Positions 10,801-17,090 are shown, counted from the first letter of the stretch. The stretch: 30,000 nt of DNA from Symbiodinium natans (GCA_905221605.1 CAJNDS010002165.1:397083-427082); one strand, 5' to 3'. Made by a program: numbers and translations. Notes: a model not told the origin generated them from the sequence alone.

Positions 10801-13800
10801 ACCCTAAACCCTAAACCCTAAACCCTAAACCCTAAACCCTAAACCCTAAACCCTAAACCCTTAACCTGGTAGTATAGAGGGGGGGTATGAGAACCTCGTC
10901 TAAGGGTAGGTGCGTGGTCCCTTGATATGGGGTTGGGGGTTTAGGGTTCGGGAGGTTTAAGGGAGGAACCTCAGGGCCAGGTTGACAGGGCTTGGGGCTG
11001 AGGGTTTCGGATTTAGTGTTTAGGGTCTTGGGGTTTAGGGCTTGCTTGGAGGTTCATAGGTACTTATAACCCTAATTATGACTGTACTTGGACGCACCTA
11101 AGTCCCCTAAGTAGGTTATAAGTAGCCTTGTACTGAGGGGCTTTCCGGGTCAGGGGTTGCCTTAAACCCTAAACCCTAAACCCTAAACCCTAAACCCTAA
11201 ACCCTAAACCCTAAACCCTGAACCCTGAACCCTGAACCCTGCTTTTTGAAAACTTGCGTCTTGGGCCTTAGGTTTTAGCAGGCCTCTGGTGGGCAGGACT
11301 TTAGAGCTGTTGGGGCGGATACCAGAGATCTCCGAAGCCTCAGTCCAATGCCCTATGAACCCTAAACCCTAAACCCTAAACCCTAAACCCTAAACCCACC
11401 ACCCTATTAACCGCAATAAACCCTATTAACCCTGTAGAAAAAACCCTATGCTGAACCTTATAAACCCTGTAAAAAAAAAAAAACCTATGAACCGTTGCAA
11501 AAATCTAAGGAACCCTGGCAACCCTGTAATGAACTCGATACTCAACCCTAAACCCCCCAAGCCCTACACGCTTCGGGGCCCCGGGAGCTTCGTGGCAGCC
11601 CCATCACCTTATTGCAATAAGGGCACCCTTTTTTGGGGTTGGTCACTTTCTCAGGGAACCTTGATACCAAACAAAAATGGTAAAAGGGGACCCTAAACCC
11701 TAAACCCTAAACCCTAAACCCTAAACCCTAAACCCTAAACCCTAAACCCTAAACCCTAAGCCCTGGCTACCAAGGGGCTTCGTGGCGATGGTGTAGGACT
11801 CCCTTGGCACGGTCTTCAAGAACTGCGCCAGCTGCTCTTCGTTGTGCTTGGTCTCCTGCAAGGGTGCATCTGGGTCTGCAGGGCTTCTAGGGTTTTTTGG
11901 GTCCCTAAACCCTAAACCCTTAACCCTAAACCCTAAACCCTAAAGCCTAAACCTCTAAACCGGCTGAGGGTGGATTTGGGTGGTTTTAGGGCCGTAGGCC
12001 CTGATGCGAGTCTGCAAGCTGAGTTCTTGCGTGCGTCTATCTGCGACCCACCCAGCAGGCGACAACACAACCCCAAACCTAAACCCCAAATCCTCAAACC
12101 TAAACCCCAGACCCTGAAGCCTGAACCGAAAACCTAAACCCTAAACCCTAAACCCTAAACCCCAAAACAGATCCAAAACCCCAACGCCCGGTGGAGGCTC
12201 CGTCTTGTAGACCTCCGCAGTGTCGAAGTGCCTGCACCGGCAAAGGCAAGAGCGGTTAGGTCTCAGGGTTCAGTGTTCAGGGTTCAGGGTTCAGGGTTTA
12301 TGGTTTAGGGCTTAGGGTTTAGGGTTTAGGGTTTAGGGTTTAGGGTTTAGGGTTTAGGGTTTAGGGTTTAGGGTTTAGGGTTTAGGGTTTAGGGTTTAGG
12401 GTTTAGGGTTTAGGGTTTAGGGTTTAGGGTTTAGGGTTTAGGGTTTAGGGTTTAGGGTTTAGGGTTTAGGGTTTAGGGTTTAGGGTTTAGGGTTTAGGGT
12501 TTAGGGTTTAGGGTTTAGGGTTTAGGGCTTGTGTGGGCAGTTTGTAAGTGGGGTCGCAGGCTTTAGGGCGCCAGGGTGTTTAGCTAGGGGTTTGGGGGCT
12601 CCGGGGGCCCTCAGGAGGCTGTTGGGCTTAGGGTTTAGGGTTTAGGGTGTAGGGTTTAGGGTTAGGGTTTAGGGTTTAGGGTTATAGGGATAGGGTATAG
12701 GGTATAGGGTTTAGGGTTTAGGGTTTAGGGGGTTTAGGGTTTTTAGGGTTTTAGGGTTTAGGTTTAGGGTTTAGGGTTAGGGGTTAGGTTTAGGGTTAGG
12801 GTTTAGGGTTTAGGGTTTAGGGTTTAGGTTTTTAGGGTTTAGGTTTCGGGTTTAGGGTTTAGGGGCTTGTGTGGGCAGTTGTAAGTGGGGGTCGCAGGCT
12901 TTAGGGCGCCAGGGTGTTTAGCTAGGGGTTTGGGGGCTCCGGGGGCCTCAGGAGGCTGGGTTGGGTTTTAGGGTTTTTAGGGTTTAGGGTTTAGGGTTTA
13001 GGGTATAGGGTTATAGGGTAGGGTTTAGGGTTTAGGGTTAGGGTTTAGAGGTTAGGGTTTTGGGTTTAGGGTTTAGGGTTTAGGGTTTAGGGTTTAGGGT
13101 TTAGGGTTTAGGGTTTAGGGTTTAGGGTTTAGGGTTTAGGGTTTAGGGTTTAGGGTTTAGGGTTTAGGGTTTAGGGCTTGTGTGGGCAGTTTGTAAGTGG
13201 GGTCGCAGGCTTTAGGGCGCCAGGGTGTTTAGCTAGGGGTTTGGGGGCTCAGGGGGCCCTCAGGTGTTGGGTTTAGGGTTTAGGGTTTAGGGTGTAGGGT
13301 TTAGGGTTTAGGGTTTAGGGTTTAGGGTTTAGGGTTTAGCGTTTAGGGTGTTGGGTGTTAGGACTTCGGGCTTTAGCCTGGACTTAATGCTTTGTGCTTC
13401 TCTTTCCCTATCCGTGCACATCCACGCTTAGCGGGTTTAGGGTTTAAAGTTTAGGGGTTAGTGCTAGTTTTGTGGGCCCGCTTTGCTGCCAAAAATGACT
13501 CCCCCATCTCTATTTAGCAGCCAAAGTGGCAGCTTTGGCACCCTAAACCCTCAAACCTAAACCCTAAACCCTAAACCCTAAACCCGAAAAACCCTAGACT
13601 TAGTAGCCCTAACGATGTTGCGGTCCGGGCCTGTACCCCATGTCGTAGACGGCTTGCAGCAACTCCACGCACTTGTCGTCCTTCACCGCACGGTTTGGTG
13701 GGGGTGGGTGGGGCAGTCAAGGGGGCTAGGGTTTAGGGTTTAGGGTTTAGGGTTTAGGGTTTAGGGTTTAGGGTTTAGGGTTTAGGGTTTAGGGTTTAGG

Positions 13801-15877
13801 GTTTAGGGTTTAGGGTTCAGGGTTCAGGGTTCAGGGTTTAGCAGGGTTTAGGGTTTAGGGTTTAGAGTTTAGGGTTTAGGGTTTAGGGTTTCGGGTTTCG
13901 GGTTTCAGGTTTCGAGTTTCAGGTTTCAATTCAGGGAATCAAGAGGTCAGTACCGGAGATCCCCTCGCCTCCAACCTACCTCCCTGCCCAGGCAGGCCCT
14001 AAACTCCCCCACAACCTCAGTCCCAAGTATCCTAACCCAAAACCTCCATGTGTAGTGCTGCAAACCGTGCTAAATGGGTTCTTCGGTTCCTATTCCATAG
14101 CCGTACTACACATGAGCCCTAGCCCTAAACCCTAAACCCTAAACCCTAAACCCTAAACCCTAAACCCTAAACCCTAAACCCTAAACCCTGTGGGTAAGTG
14201 GAGGAGTCCTCCATGGGTTGGCCATAGAAGGCCGTGATGCCCATGCCTGGGACGACCGGCCGTCACGAGGTTTAGGGGTGTTAAGGGGTTTTAGGGTTTA
14301 GCTTTTTTTAAGGTTTTGAGGTTTCTTGGCTTTTAGGGTGTTTAGGGCCAAAACAGGGTTTTTAGGGTTTCTAGGGTTTACGGTTAGGGTTTAGGGTTTC
14401 GGGCTTTAGGGTTTCAATGCTCGGGTTGAGGGCTTTTCAACGGAGTCAGTCATGCCCGAAACCCCTAAGGATGTACCCCTCGGTCCTCAAAAAACACGGC
14501 TTAGGGTTTAGGGTTTAGGGTTTAGGGTTTAGGGTTTAGGGTTTAGGGTTTAGGGCTTATATTCCCTTAGAGGATCTTTAAAGAGGGTCCCCAAACCCAA
14601 GGGTACAACCTTAGGGGCCCAAGGTCTATGAACTTAGGGCACTTGCTTAGAACCTAAACCCAACACCCTAACACCCTAACACCCTAACACCCTAACACCC
14701 TAACACCCTAACACCCTAACACCCTAACACCCTAACACCCTAACACCCTAGGCCTTATGTAGGCCTGATGTAGGGGCAGAGGGGCTTTGCAGGGCTCCTG
14801 TGAACCCTAAACCCTAAACCCTAAACCCTAAGCCCTAAGCCCTAAACCCTAAACCCTAAACCCTAAACCCTAAACCCTAAACCCTAAACCCTAAACCCTA
14901 AACCCTAAATCCCAAACCATACAAAATGTAGGGTTTGGGGGTTTAGTAAGCCCTGAACCCTGAAAGGTGTAGCAGGCTCAATAAGAGGTCCCAGAGGCAT
15001 CCGAAGCCGAGTTCGGTGACCTTCAATCCTGCCGGGGTTTAGGGTTTAGGGTTTAGGGTTTAGGGTTTAGGGTTTAGGGTTTAGGGTTTAGGGTTTAGGG
15101 TTTAGGGTTTAGGGTTTAGGGTTTAGGGTTTAGGGTTTAGGGTTTAGGGCTTAGGGCTTAGGGTTAGTTTAGGGTTTAGGGTTTAGGGTTTCGGGTTTGG
15201 GGTTTAGGGTTTAGGGTGTCGGGTTTCGGGTTTGGGGTTTGGGGTTTGGGGTTTCGGGCTTCGGGCTTCGGGCTTCGGGCTTGGGGTGCGGGAGGGTTTG
15301 GCAAGTTGGATTGTCGAGGCAGGCTTTTCAAGGGTCCCCGACACGGCTTCCTGTAACAGGCAGCTAGTTGTCCAGTAACCTGGGGGAATTCAAGGTTCAC
15401 CTTTGGGATTCTAAGGGGATTATACTACCCCAAAAAGGTTAAAGGTTACCTACTCTACGACTAGGGGGGACGACTGCAAGGTATGTCTAGGGGTGTTGTA
15501 GGGTAAGAAGATTCAGTGTCCCTACTTACACCCCTTAAAAAAAGAGGGATTGTAGGGGTTCATAGGGTTTCTCGGGTTCGTAGAGTTTAGGGTTTATAGG
15601 GTTTGCAGGGTTTGTAGGGTTTGCAGGGTGTGTAGGGTTCGTAGGGTCTGCGGGATTTGTGGGGTTCATAGGATCTATAGGGTTTATAGGTTTTCTGGAA
15701 TTTACAGTGACAAGGTCTACAGGGCTTATAGGGTTTATACGGTTTAGGGCTTAGAGCTGGGGCTTGCAGCGAGAACCCCTAAACCCTAAACCCTAAACCC
15801 TAAACCCTACTACCCCGGACTTGAAACCCAGCCAACGAGCCTGTGCCACCCAGCGGAATCTCCCCGGGCATGTTTTC
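233..15877 (-). CDS. Aldo/keto reductase gene, 17 exons, 3' end outside window
   Basis: Predicted NAD(P)H-dependent oxidoreductase of the aldo/keto reductase superfamily (TIM barrel, probably cytosolic). Join, minus strand: 15877-15841, 15028-15002, 14246-14209, 13680-13631, 12231-12201, 11855-11771, 10456-10395, 9603-9567, 9364-9296, 6501-6469, 5409-5347, 5032-4972, 3034-2998, 2474-2435, 1884-1847, 1099-1046, 270-233. Every junction keeps phase and the 794 coding bases (from ATG 15871-15869) contain no stop. Family landmarks appear in order: LKVTELGFG, AFYGQPME, GYRHFDTAEVY, IATK, SLARLGLEYVDLYYCHR, GKVKYVGLSE, HPVAAVQIEWSLLTR, GVVAYSPL, VPRYAEENLAKN. The catalytic tetrad falls near Asp52, Tyr57, Lys85 and His128, close to the usual spacing. 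About 264 residues are covered against some 320-340 for the family, so the C-terminal cofactor loop is expected left of base 1. All 16 introns hold telomere-like arrays. Donors are GC (7), GA (6) and GT (4), a dinoflagellate habit. Family assignment is strong; individual splice points, especially the 3' ends of exons 9 and 14, are inferred. Confidence 0.9.
326..412. repeat. Fold-back element family B, copy 1
   Basis: 87 bp with perfect 12-bp ends TGGGATGTTCCC/GGGAACATCCCA and inner arms ACAGTCCT/AGGACTGT. The core TCCCCATTAAGGACTG is shared with the copy at 27580. Confidence 0.88.
484..1027. repeat. Telomere-like arrays of AKR intron 16
   Basis: Degenerate TTTAGGG at 490-570, a clean block at 680-808 (about 17 copies), and an opposite-strand CCCTAAA/CCCTGAA block at 958-1027. 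The islands between (590-675, 810-957) hold no supported feature. Confidence 0.9.
1046..1099 (-). CDS. AKR exon 16
   Basis: Encodes 18 residues, DWRKSVPRYAEENLAKNK, matching the DFRKxxPRFxxENxxKN motif of the family. Acceptor GTGCAG. The GC donor after AACAAG keeps phase 0. Confidence 0.94.
1299..1377. repeat. Small inverted repeat
   Basis: Arms TACGGGCC (1299-1306) and GGCCCGTA (1370-1377), immediately abutting the larger fold-back at 1379. Confidence 0.55.
1379..1473. repeat. Nested fold-back element
   Basis: 95 bp with perfect 13-bp ends GGGGGGTTTCCGA/TCGGAAACCCCCC and perfect inner arms ATAAGGGA/TCCCTTAT. Single copy here, in AKR intron 15. Confidence 0.85.
1847..1884 (-). CDS. AKR exon 15
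   Basis: Encodes NLLAVLPTETPE, which directly precedes the DWRKSVPRY segment. GT donor (GTCTGG) after GAG, phase 0. Acceptor CGCAGAG. Confidence 0.85.
1890..2975. repeat. Degenerate arrays of AKR introns 14 and 13
   Basis: Plus-oriented, strongly decayed TTTAGGG at 1890-2225, minus-oriented CCCTAAA/CCCTGAA at 2484-2590, decayed repeat at 2600-2755 and a cleaner plus block at 2876-2970. Islands near 2095-2160 and 2765-2840 are open but unassigned. Confidence 0.85.
2435..2474 (-). CDS. AKR exon 14, AYSPL strand
   Basis: Encodes ELNIGVVAYSPLA, the hallmark GIGVVAYSPLGRG strand. Acceptor CGCAAG. The donor is ambiguous: a GC site after TTGGCGC is used because it rejoins exon 15 in frame as LAR-NLL. 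Confidence 0.9.
2998..3034 (-). CDS. AKR exon 13
   Basis: Encodes NLVEEILLDCCK, matching the VExxILPxCRELGIG helix. The GA donor (GACTCC) keeps phase 0 into exon 14. Confidence 0.92.
3277..3420 (+). repeat. Tandem duplication, 77 and 67 bp
   Basis: Copies 3277-3353 and 3354-3420 share TTTAAAGGTAC at the start and ACTGAAGCGAGC at the end, with divergent middles. In the plus frame the ends read EAFGPKPSTEAS and EAVVPEPYTEAS, but no gene is supported. Confidence 0.75.
3469..3488. repeat. Perfect 20-bp palindrome
   Basis: TGCCAGCTCCGGAGCTGGCA equals its own reverse complement, in a GC-rich patch of intron 12. Confidence 0.9.
4275..4710 (+). repeat. 45-bp minisatellite split by a telomere array
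   Basis: Degenerate units built on AAGTTTAAAGTTCAACT followed by TGGCTTACTAAC occur at about 4275-4390 and resume at 4626-4710, with the 4398-4625 TTTAGGG block between. Confidence 0.7.
4753..4950 (+). repeat. 51-bp tandem repeat, four copies
   Basis: Units start at 4753, 4804, 4855 and 4910 with CCTCATTCCTATCTAATC and contain CCCTTAAAGGG. The period is 51, 51 and 55 bp. Because 51 is a multiple of 3 it makes an open frame on the minus strand; I do not regard it as coding. Confidence 0.95.
4972..5032 (-). CDS. AKR exon 12
   Basis: Encodes RRHAIHPVAAVQIEWSLLT, the very characteristic HAxHPIAAVQxEYSLWTR segment. Acceptor CAGCAG. The GA donor splits the Arg codon, which exon 13 completes. Confidence 0.95.
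5041..5335 (-). repeat. CCCTAAA arrays of AKR intron 11
   Basis: Clean block 5065-5160 and a variant-rich block 5215-5330 fill nearly all of this 314-bp intron. Confidence 0.92.
5347..5409 (-). CDS. AKR exon 11, GLSE strand
   Basis: Encodes KVKYVGLSEFSPEWTRKMLL. The GLSE strand lines the cofactor pocket of the family. GT donor (GTCTGAG), acceptor CTGAAG. Confidence 0.93.
5414..6452. repeat. Arrays of AKR intron 10
   Basis: Decayed TTTAGGG at 5414-5620, then short CCCTAAA blocks at 5986-6064, 6211-6260 and 6395-6452. The unique stretch 5630-5985 holds a fold-back element. The hairpin CTGAGATGG/CCATCTCAG is at 6304-6323. Confidence 0.85.
5759..5863. repeat. Fold-back element family C, copy 1
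   Basis: 105 bp with terminal arms CTTAGTTGCTGAGT/ACTCAGCTACTAAG (13 of 14 pair) and perfect inner arms GTACACTTT/AAAGTGTAC around GGGGATTATGGTATCCC. Confidence 0.8.
6469..6501 (-). CDS. AKR exon 10
   Basis: Encodes HAALQEIVAK, equivalent to the MxALxELVxEGK helix. The GC donor joins exon 11 to give AKGKVKYVGLSE. The frame is open upstream of the acceptor, so the 5' edge is less certain. Confidence 0.82.
6595..6783 (+). repeat. TTTAGGG to TTTGGGG to TTTAGGG block
   Basis: A clean TTTAGGG run changes at about 6675 to some 13 identical TTTGGGG units and back at about 6765: a homogenised variant patch inside an array (AKR intron 9). Confidence 0.95.
6911..7243 (-). repeat. CCCTAAA blocks around a unique island
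   Basis: Blocks 6911-6945 and 7168-7243. The island 6946-7167 is open in two minus frames (for example DRFFRNVPYDFKFFGSEMHG) without a family match. Confidence 0.8.
7247..7328 (-). CDS. Unassigned exon-like island (intron 9)
   Basis: 27 codons including RYGLDVLVAASWRALAQAK between a GGCAG acceptor and a GTGGGT donor. It reads like a helix, but the family is unknown. Confidence 0.25.
7362..7680 (-). repeat. 12-mer CCCCCTAATAAA minisatellite in telomere array
   Basis: Between ordinary CCCTAAA blocks, 7390-7612 is a 12-bp repeat (about 18 units) with variants TAATTAA, TAATCAA and TACTAAA. Its minus translation is RGFI repeated, an artefact of period 12. Confidence 0.95.
7770..7990 (+). repeat. 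TTTAGGGTTACAGGG compound repeat
   Basis: TTTAGGG units alternate with TTACAGGG to make a 15-bp compound unit, followed by TTTGGGG at 7930-7957 and decayed TTACAGGG to 7990. Confidence 0.9.
8044..8113 (-). CDS. Unassigned exon-like island (intron 9)
   Basis: 23 codons beginning GFKEIAYAKASVTSNIDPEP between a CTCAG acceptor and a GTATTC donor. No family recognised. Confidence 0.22.
8576..8627 (-). CDS. Unassigned exon-like island (intron 9)
   Basis: 17 codons QATEDLGTVGVVDAGNE between a CGCAG acceptor and a GA donor (GATCC). No family recognised. An open frame this short may be chance. Confidence 0.2.
8723..8827 (-). CDS. Unassigned exon-like island inside AKR intron 9
   Basis: 35 codons in phase 0 between a GCGCAG acceptor and a GTAAGA donor, with text such as AQLLDSISCGDLGLAAMLIE that recalls an ankyrin-type helix pair. 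It does not fit the AKR fold at this point. It may be an exon of a nested gene or a captured fragment. Confidence 0.3.
9296..9364 (-). CDS. AKR exon 9, catalytic His
   Basis: Begins VDLYYCHR, with the catalytic His near residue 128. It continues RPGHELEDEAACSEE to a GC donor whose phase fits exon 10. A shorter form ending at a GC donor right after CACAG (9340) is possible, but it would need an unseen extra exon. The upstream half is secure and the tail is provisional. Confidence 0.85.
9567..9603 (-). CDS. AKR exon 8
   Basis: Encodes AVDASLARLGLE, the conserved helix before the catalytic His strand. Acceptor CGCAG. The GA donor splits the Tyr codon (T/AT) with exon 9. Confidence 0.92.
9665..9935 (+). 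repeat. Longest TTTGGGG array
   Basis: Five TTTAGGG units are followed by about 30 TTTGGGG units with a single irregularity near 9775. It produces long GFGVWGL frames in three registers, which are not genes. In AKR intron 7; strongly G-quadruplex-prone. Confidence 0.97.
9970..10049. repeat. Fold-back of an ATTTGGGG-type segment
   Basis: Arms ACCATATTTGGGG (9970-9982) and CCCCAAATGGT (10039-10049) with one unpaired base. Confidence 0.6.
10120..10380 (-). repeat. Decayed CCCTAAA tract
   Basis: Loose C-rich repeats with many substitutions right up to AKR exon 7. No other feature. Confidence 0.75.
10395..10456 (-). CDS. AKR exon 7
   Basis: Encodes MRFFPLNYGDEPWDLATIEK, the linker and helix before the VDASLxRLG segment. 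The GC donor after AAG joins exon 8 in phase 0. The acceptor GGAAAG was chosen because it restores phase after exon 6. Confidence 0.85.
10488..10725 (+). repeat. TTCAGGG and TTTAGGG array
   Basis: About 12 TTCAGGG units (10540-10625) run into clean TTTAGGG to 10723, in AKR intron 6. Confidence 0.95.
10726..10887. repeat. Inverted repeat enclosing a telomere array
   Basis: Arm TACCCGCCTCTATACTA (about 10728) pairs with TAGTATAGAGGGGGGGTA (ending 10887). A CCCTAAA block (10799-10862) lies between the arms. Confidence 0.75.
11045..11140. repeat. Fold-back family A, copy 1 (3' arm decayed)
   Basis: Begins CTTGGAGGTTCATAGGTACT; inner arms TACTTATAACC (11061-11071) and GGTTATAAGTA (11114-11124) are perfect. 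The right terminal arm is lost. Confidence 0.8.
11163..11765 (-). repeat. CCCTAAA blocks of intron 6
   Basis: Blocks 11163-11240 (ending CCCTGAA), 11355-11400 and 11691-11762. Between, 11400-11560 is an AT-richer tract with CCCTATTAA and CCCTGTAA variants, and 11607-11622 is the perfect 16-bp palindrome CCTTATTGCAATAAGG. Confidence 0.88.
11771..11855 (-). CDS. AKR exon 6, catalytic Lys
   Basis: Encodes 28 residues including HNEEQLAQFLK and SYTIATKPL, with the catalytic Lys near residue 85. The acceptor is CTTGCAG and the donor is GTAGCC. An alternative acceptor 18 bases upstream would give a slightly longer loop. Confidence 0.93.
11900..12175 (-). repeat. CCCTAAA blocks of intron 5
   Basis: Blocks 11903-11960 and 12065-12170 frame a small unique island (11965-12060). 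Confidence 0.88.
12201..12231 (-). CDS. AKR exon 5, catalytic Asp and Tyr
   Basis: Encodes HFDTAEVYKT, the family signature with the catalytic Asp (about residue 52) and general-acid Tyr (about residue 57). Acceptor GTGCAG, GA donor after ACG. Confidence 0.93.
12262..12527 (+). repeat. Long TTTAGGG array
   Basis: About 36 units, nearly perfect after 12310, leading into the first copy of the higher-order repeat. Confidence 0.97.
12525..13270 (+). repeat. Triplicated higher-order unit
   Basis: A 100-bp unique segment (GGGCTTGTGTGGGCAG ... GCGCCAGGGTGTTTAGC ... GGGGGC) recurs at 12525-12630, 12863-12966 and 13174-13270, each followed by a telomere-like array. The offsets are 338 and 311 bp, and copies differ mainly by homopolymer length. 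Lies in AKR intron 4. Confidence 0.95.
13631..13680 (-). CDS. AKR exon 4
   Basis: Encodes DDKCVELLQAVYDMGY, the first helix leading into the GYRHFDTA motif. The GC donor splits the Arg codon (AG/G), which exon 5 completes. Confidence 0.9.
14047..14114. repeat. 68-bp hairpin element
   Basis: Perfect 10-bp ends CATGTGTAGT/ACTACACATG, continued by a partly paired GCTGC/GCCGT segment. AKR intron 3. Confidence 0.75.
14209..14246 (-). CDS. AKR exon 3
   Basis: Encodes MGITAFYGQPME, matching the conserved (C)MGMSAFYG segment of the AKR12/13-like group. The acceptor is CCCAG and the donor is GA after GAG; the exon ends in phase 0. Confidence 0.87.
14500..14910. repeat. Arrays of intron 2, including the 8-mer CACCCTAA
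   Basis: Plus TTTAGGG 14500-14550; about 11 copies of the octamer ACACCCTA at 14662-14752; minus CCCTAAA at 14803-14910. Confidence 0.95.
15002..15028 (-). CDS. AKR exon 2
   Basis: Encodes LKVTELGFG, the first beta strand and glycine turn of aldo/keto reductases. The acceptor is CAG. The chosen donor is GA (after TTCG), which joins in phase to exon 3. A longer form reading on into GC-L-W is possible but breaks the frame. Confidence 0.85.
15034..15810. repeat. Arrays of intron 1
   Basis: Clean TTTAGGG 15034-15165 grading to TTCGGGC/TTTGGGG by 15285. A loose TTTGTAGGG/TTTATAGGG tract lies at 15560-15755, with a short CCCTAAA block at 15776-15810. Confidence 0.9.
15364..15464. repeat. Fold-back element family C, copy 2
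   Basis: 101 bp with ends CTAGTTGT/ACGACTAG and the core GGGGATTATACTACCCCAAAAAG, matching the core of the copy at 5759-5863. Inner arms GGTTCACCTTT/AAAGGTTACC. Confidence 0.65.
15841..15877 (-). CDS. AKR exon 1 with start codon
   Basis: ATG at 15871-15869 begins MPGEIPLGGT, a typical reductase N-terminus. An AG acceptor precedes it (six 5' UTR bases, GAAAAC, follow the acceptor), so an upstream UTR exon or spliced-leader addition is likely. The GC donor leaves phase 1 and exon 2 completes the Gly codon. An in-frame N-terminal extension cannot be excluded. Confidence 0.8.
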
Positions 15878-16130
15878 CTGGCTTGGTCGAGGATTAGGGT
15901 TTCGGGTTTAGGGTTTAGGGTTTAGAGTTTAGGGTTTAGGGTTTAGGGCTTAGGGTTTAGGGTTTAGGGTTTAGGGTTTATGTCGGGCTTAGGGTTCAGC
16001 ACTTAGAATTCTAAACCCTCAACCTGGGTGGGGTGAGGTTTTAGGGTAGTGTAATGGTGGGAGTGGTCGAGGCTTCGAGGTTCTTGGTGTCTTTTGATTG
16101 AGGGTCCCACAACGAACCCCAAGGCAGAAA

Positions 16131-16160
16131 CCTGAAACAGAAAAAAAAAATGTATCACCC
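16131..16160 (-). promoter_or_regulatory. Pyrimidine-tract AG acceptor, possible trans-splice or 5' UTR site
   Basis: On the minus strand a run of ten T followed by CTGTTTCAG ends at 16132. It is the best canonical acceptor in the window and lies 0.26 kb upstream of AKR exon 1. It could receive a spliced leader or be a 5' UTR acceptor. The bases after it (16131 downward) are open in more than one frame and resemble nothing I know. Role inferred. Confidence 0.35.
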
Positions 16161-16250
16161 TAAACCCTAAACCCCAAACCCTAAACCCTAAGCACTAAAC
16201 GCTAGGCCTGGAATTGACCAGTGACCCTAAAACCTAAACCCGCCTCGCAG

Positions 16251-16332
16251 GTCCAGAGCGCTCTGGGGCGAAGCTAGCAAGACGCGGCGCGGGGCGGGCA
16301 AAAACGGCTGCGACTTGCTCTGGGCATTTCAG
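16251..16332 (+). CDS. Plus-strand exon candidate
   Basis: Between CTCGCAG and a GTTTGG donor the plus strand reads 27 codons including SRALWGEASKTRRGAGKNG. The minus strand is also open, without a family match. GC-rich island; low support. Confidence 0.15.
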
Positions 16333-16860
16333 GTTTGGGGATTAGCAACAGCCTTGGGTTTCGTGTTTAGGGTTTAGGGCCAACATGTACCTAAACCCCA
16401 AATAGGGATTTAGCCTGCAGCCCTGAAGCCCTCTAGTTTCGGGTTTAGGGTTTATGGGGTTAAGGGTTAAGTTGTAGGGTTACAAAAACCCAATCTTTTA
16501 AAATTCCTTCTTCAAGTTGGTGCTGGAGGACCACAGTACTCTAGTTCGTGGGTCAAATATCATATCCCTTGTCTACTAGTTGCTTAAGAACCCCCAAACA
16601 ATGAAAAGATAACAATCACCATATTGCCCTTGTAAGGAAGAGTACTGTTACCTTTTTTGTGGGGCGGGGGAGGGGTTCTCTTGTTGCAATGTGGTAGCGG
16701 CCAATAAGCAAATAGTCGTTATGAAGGTTACAGATACAGTTACCACGTACAAGTAGTACCCATAAAGCATTCAAGTACGGGGTCAAGCTTGAATGGAAAA
16801 CCCTACACACCAAACCGCAACTCCTAAACCCTCAACTCCGAACCAAACCCTAGTACTGGC
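16333..16860. other. Intergenic stretch, no feature
   Basis: Between the AKR and OTU exons. It is AT-richer at 16490-16800 with a 65-codon minus frame (16616-16813) that looks non-coding by composition. Nothing recognised. Confidence 0.5.
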
Positions 16861-17090
16861 CCCTAACCCCGAACCCCTATCCCCTAAACCTTAACCCCTA
16901 ACCCCTAACCCTAACCCCTAACCCCTACCCCCTAACCCCCAAACCCTAACCCCTAACCCCTAACCCCTAACCCCTAACCCCTAACCCCTAAACCCTAAAC
17001 CCTAAACCCTAAACCCTAAACCCTAAACCCTAAACCCTAAACCCTAAACCCTAAACCCTAAACCCTAAACCCTAAACCCTGAACCCTGTC
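16860..17090 (-). repeat. CCCCTAA array then CCCTAAA array
   Basis: About 16 CCCCTAA units to 16988, then clean CCCTAAA to 17085, downstream of OTU exon 3. Confidence 0.95.

Larger units (their letters stand above)
13263..14190. repeat. Arrays of introns 4 and 3
   Basis: Plus blocks 13263-13350 and 13728-13920 (TTTAGGG, then TTCAGGG, then decaying TTTCGGG); minus blocks 13540-13590 and 14118-14190. Confidence 0.9.
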
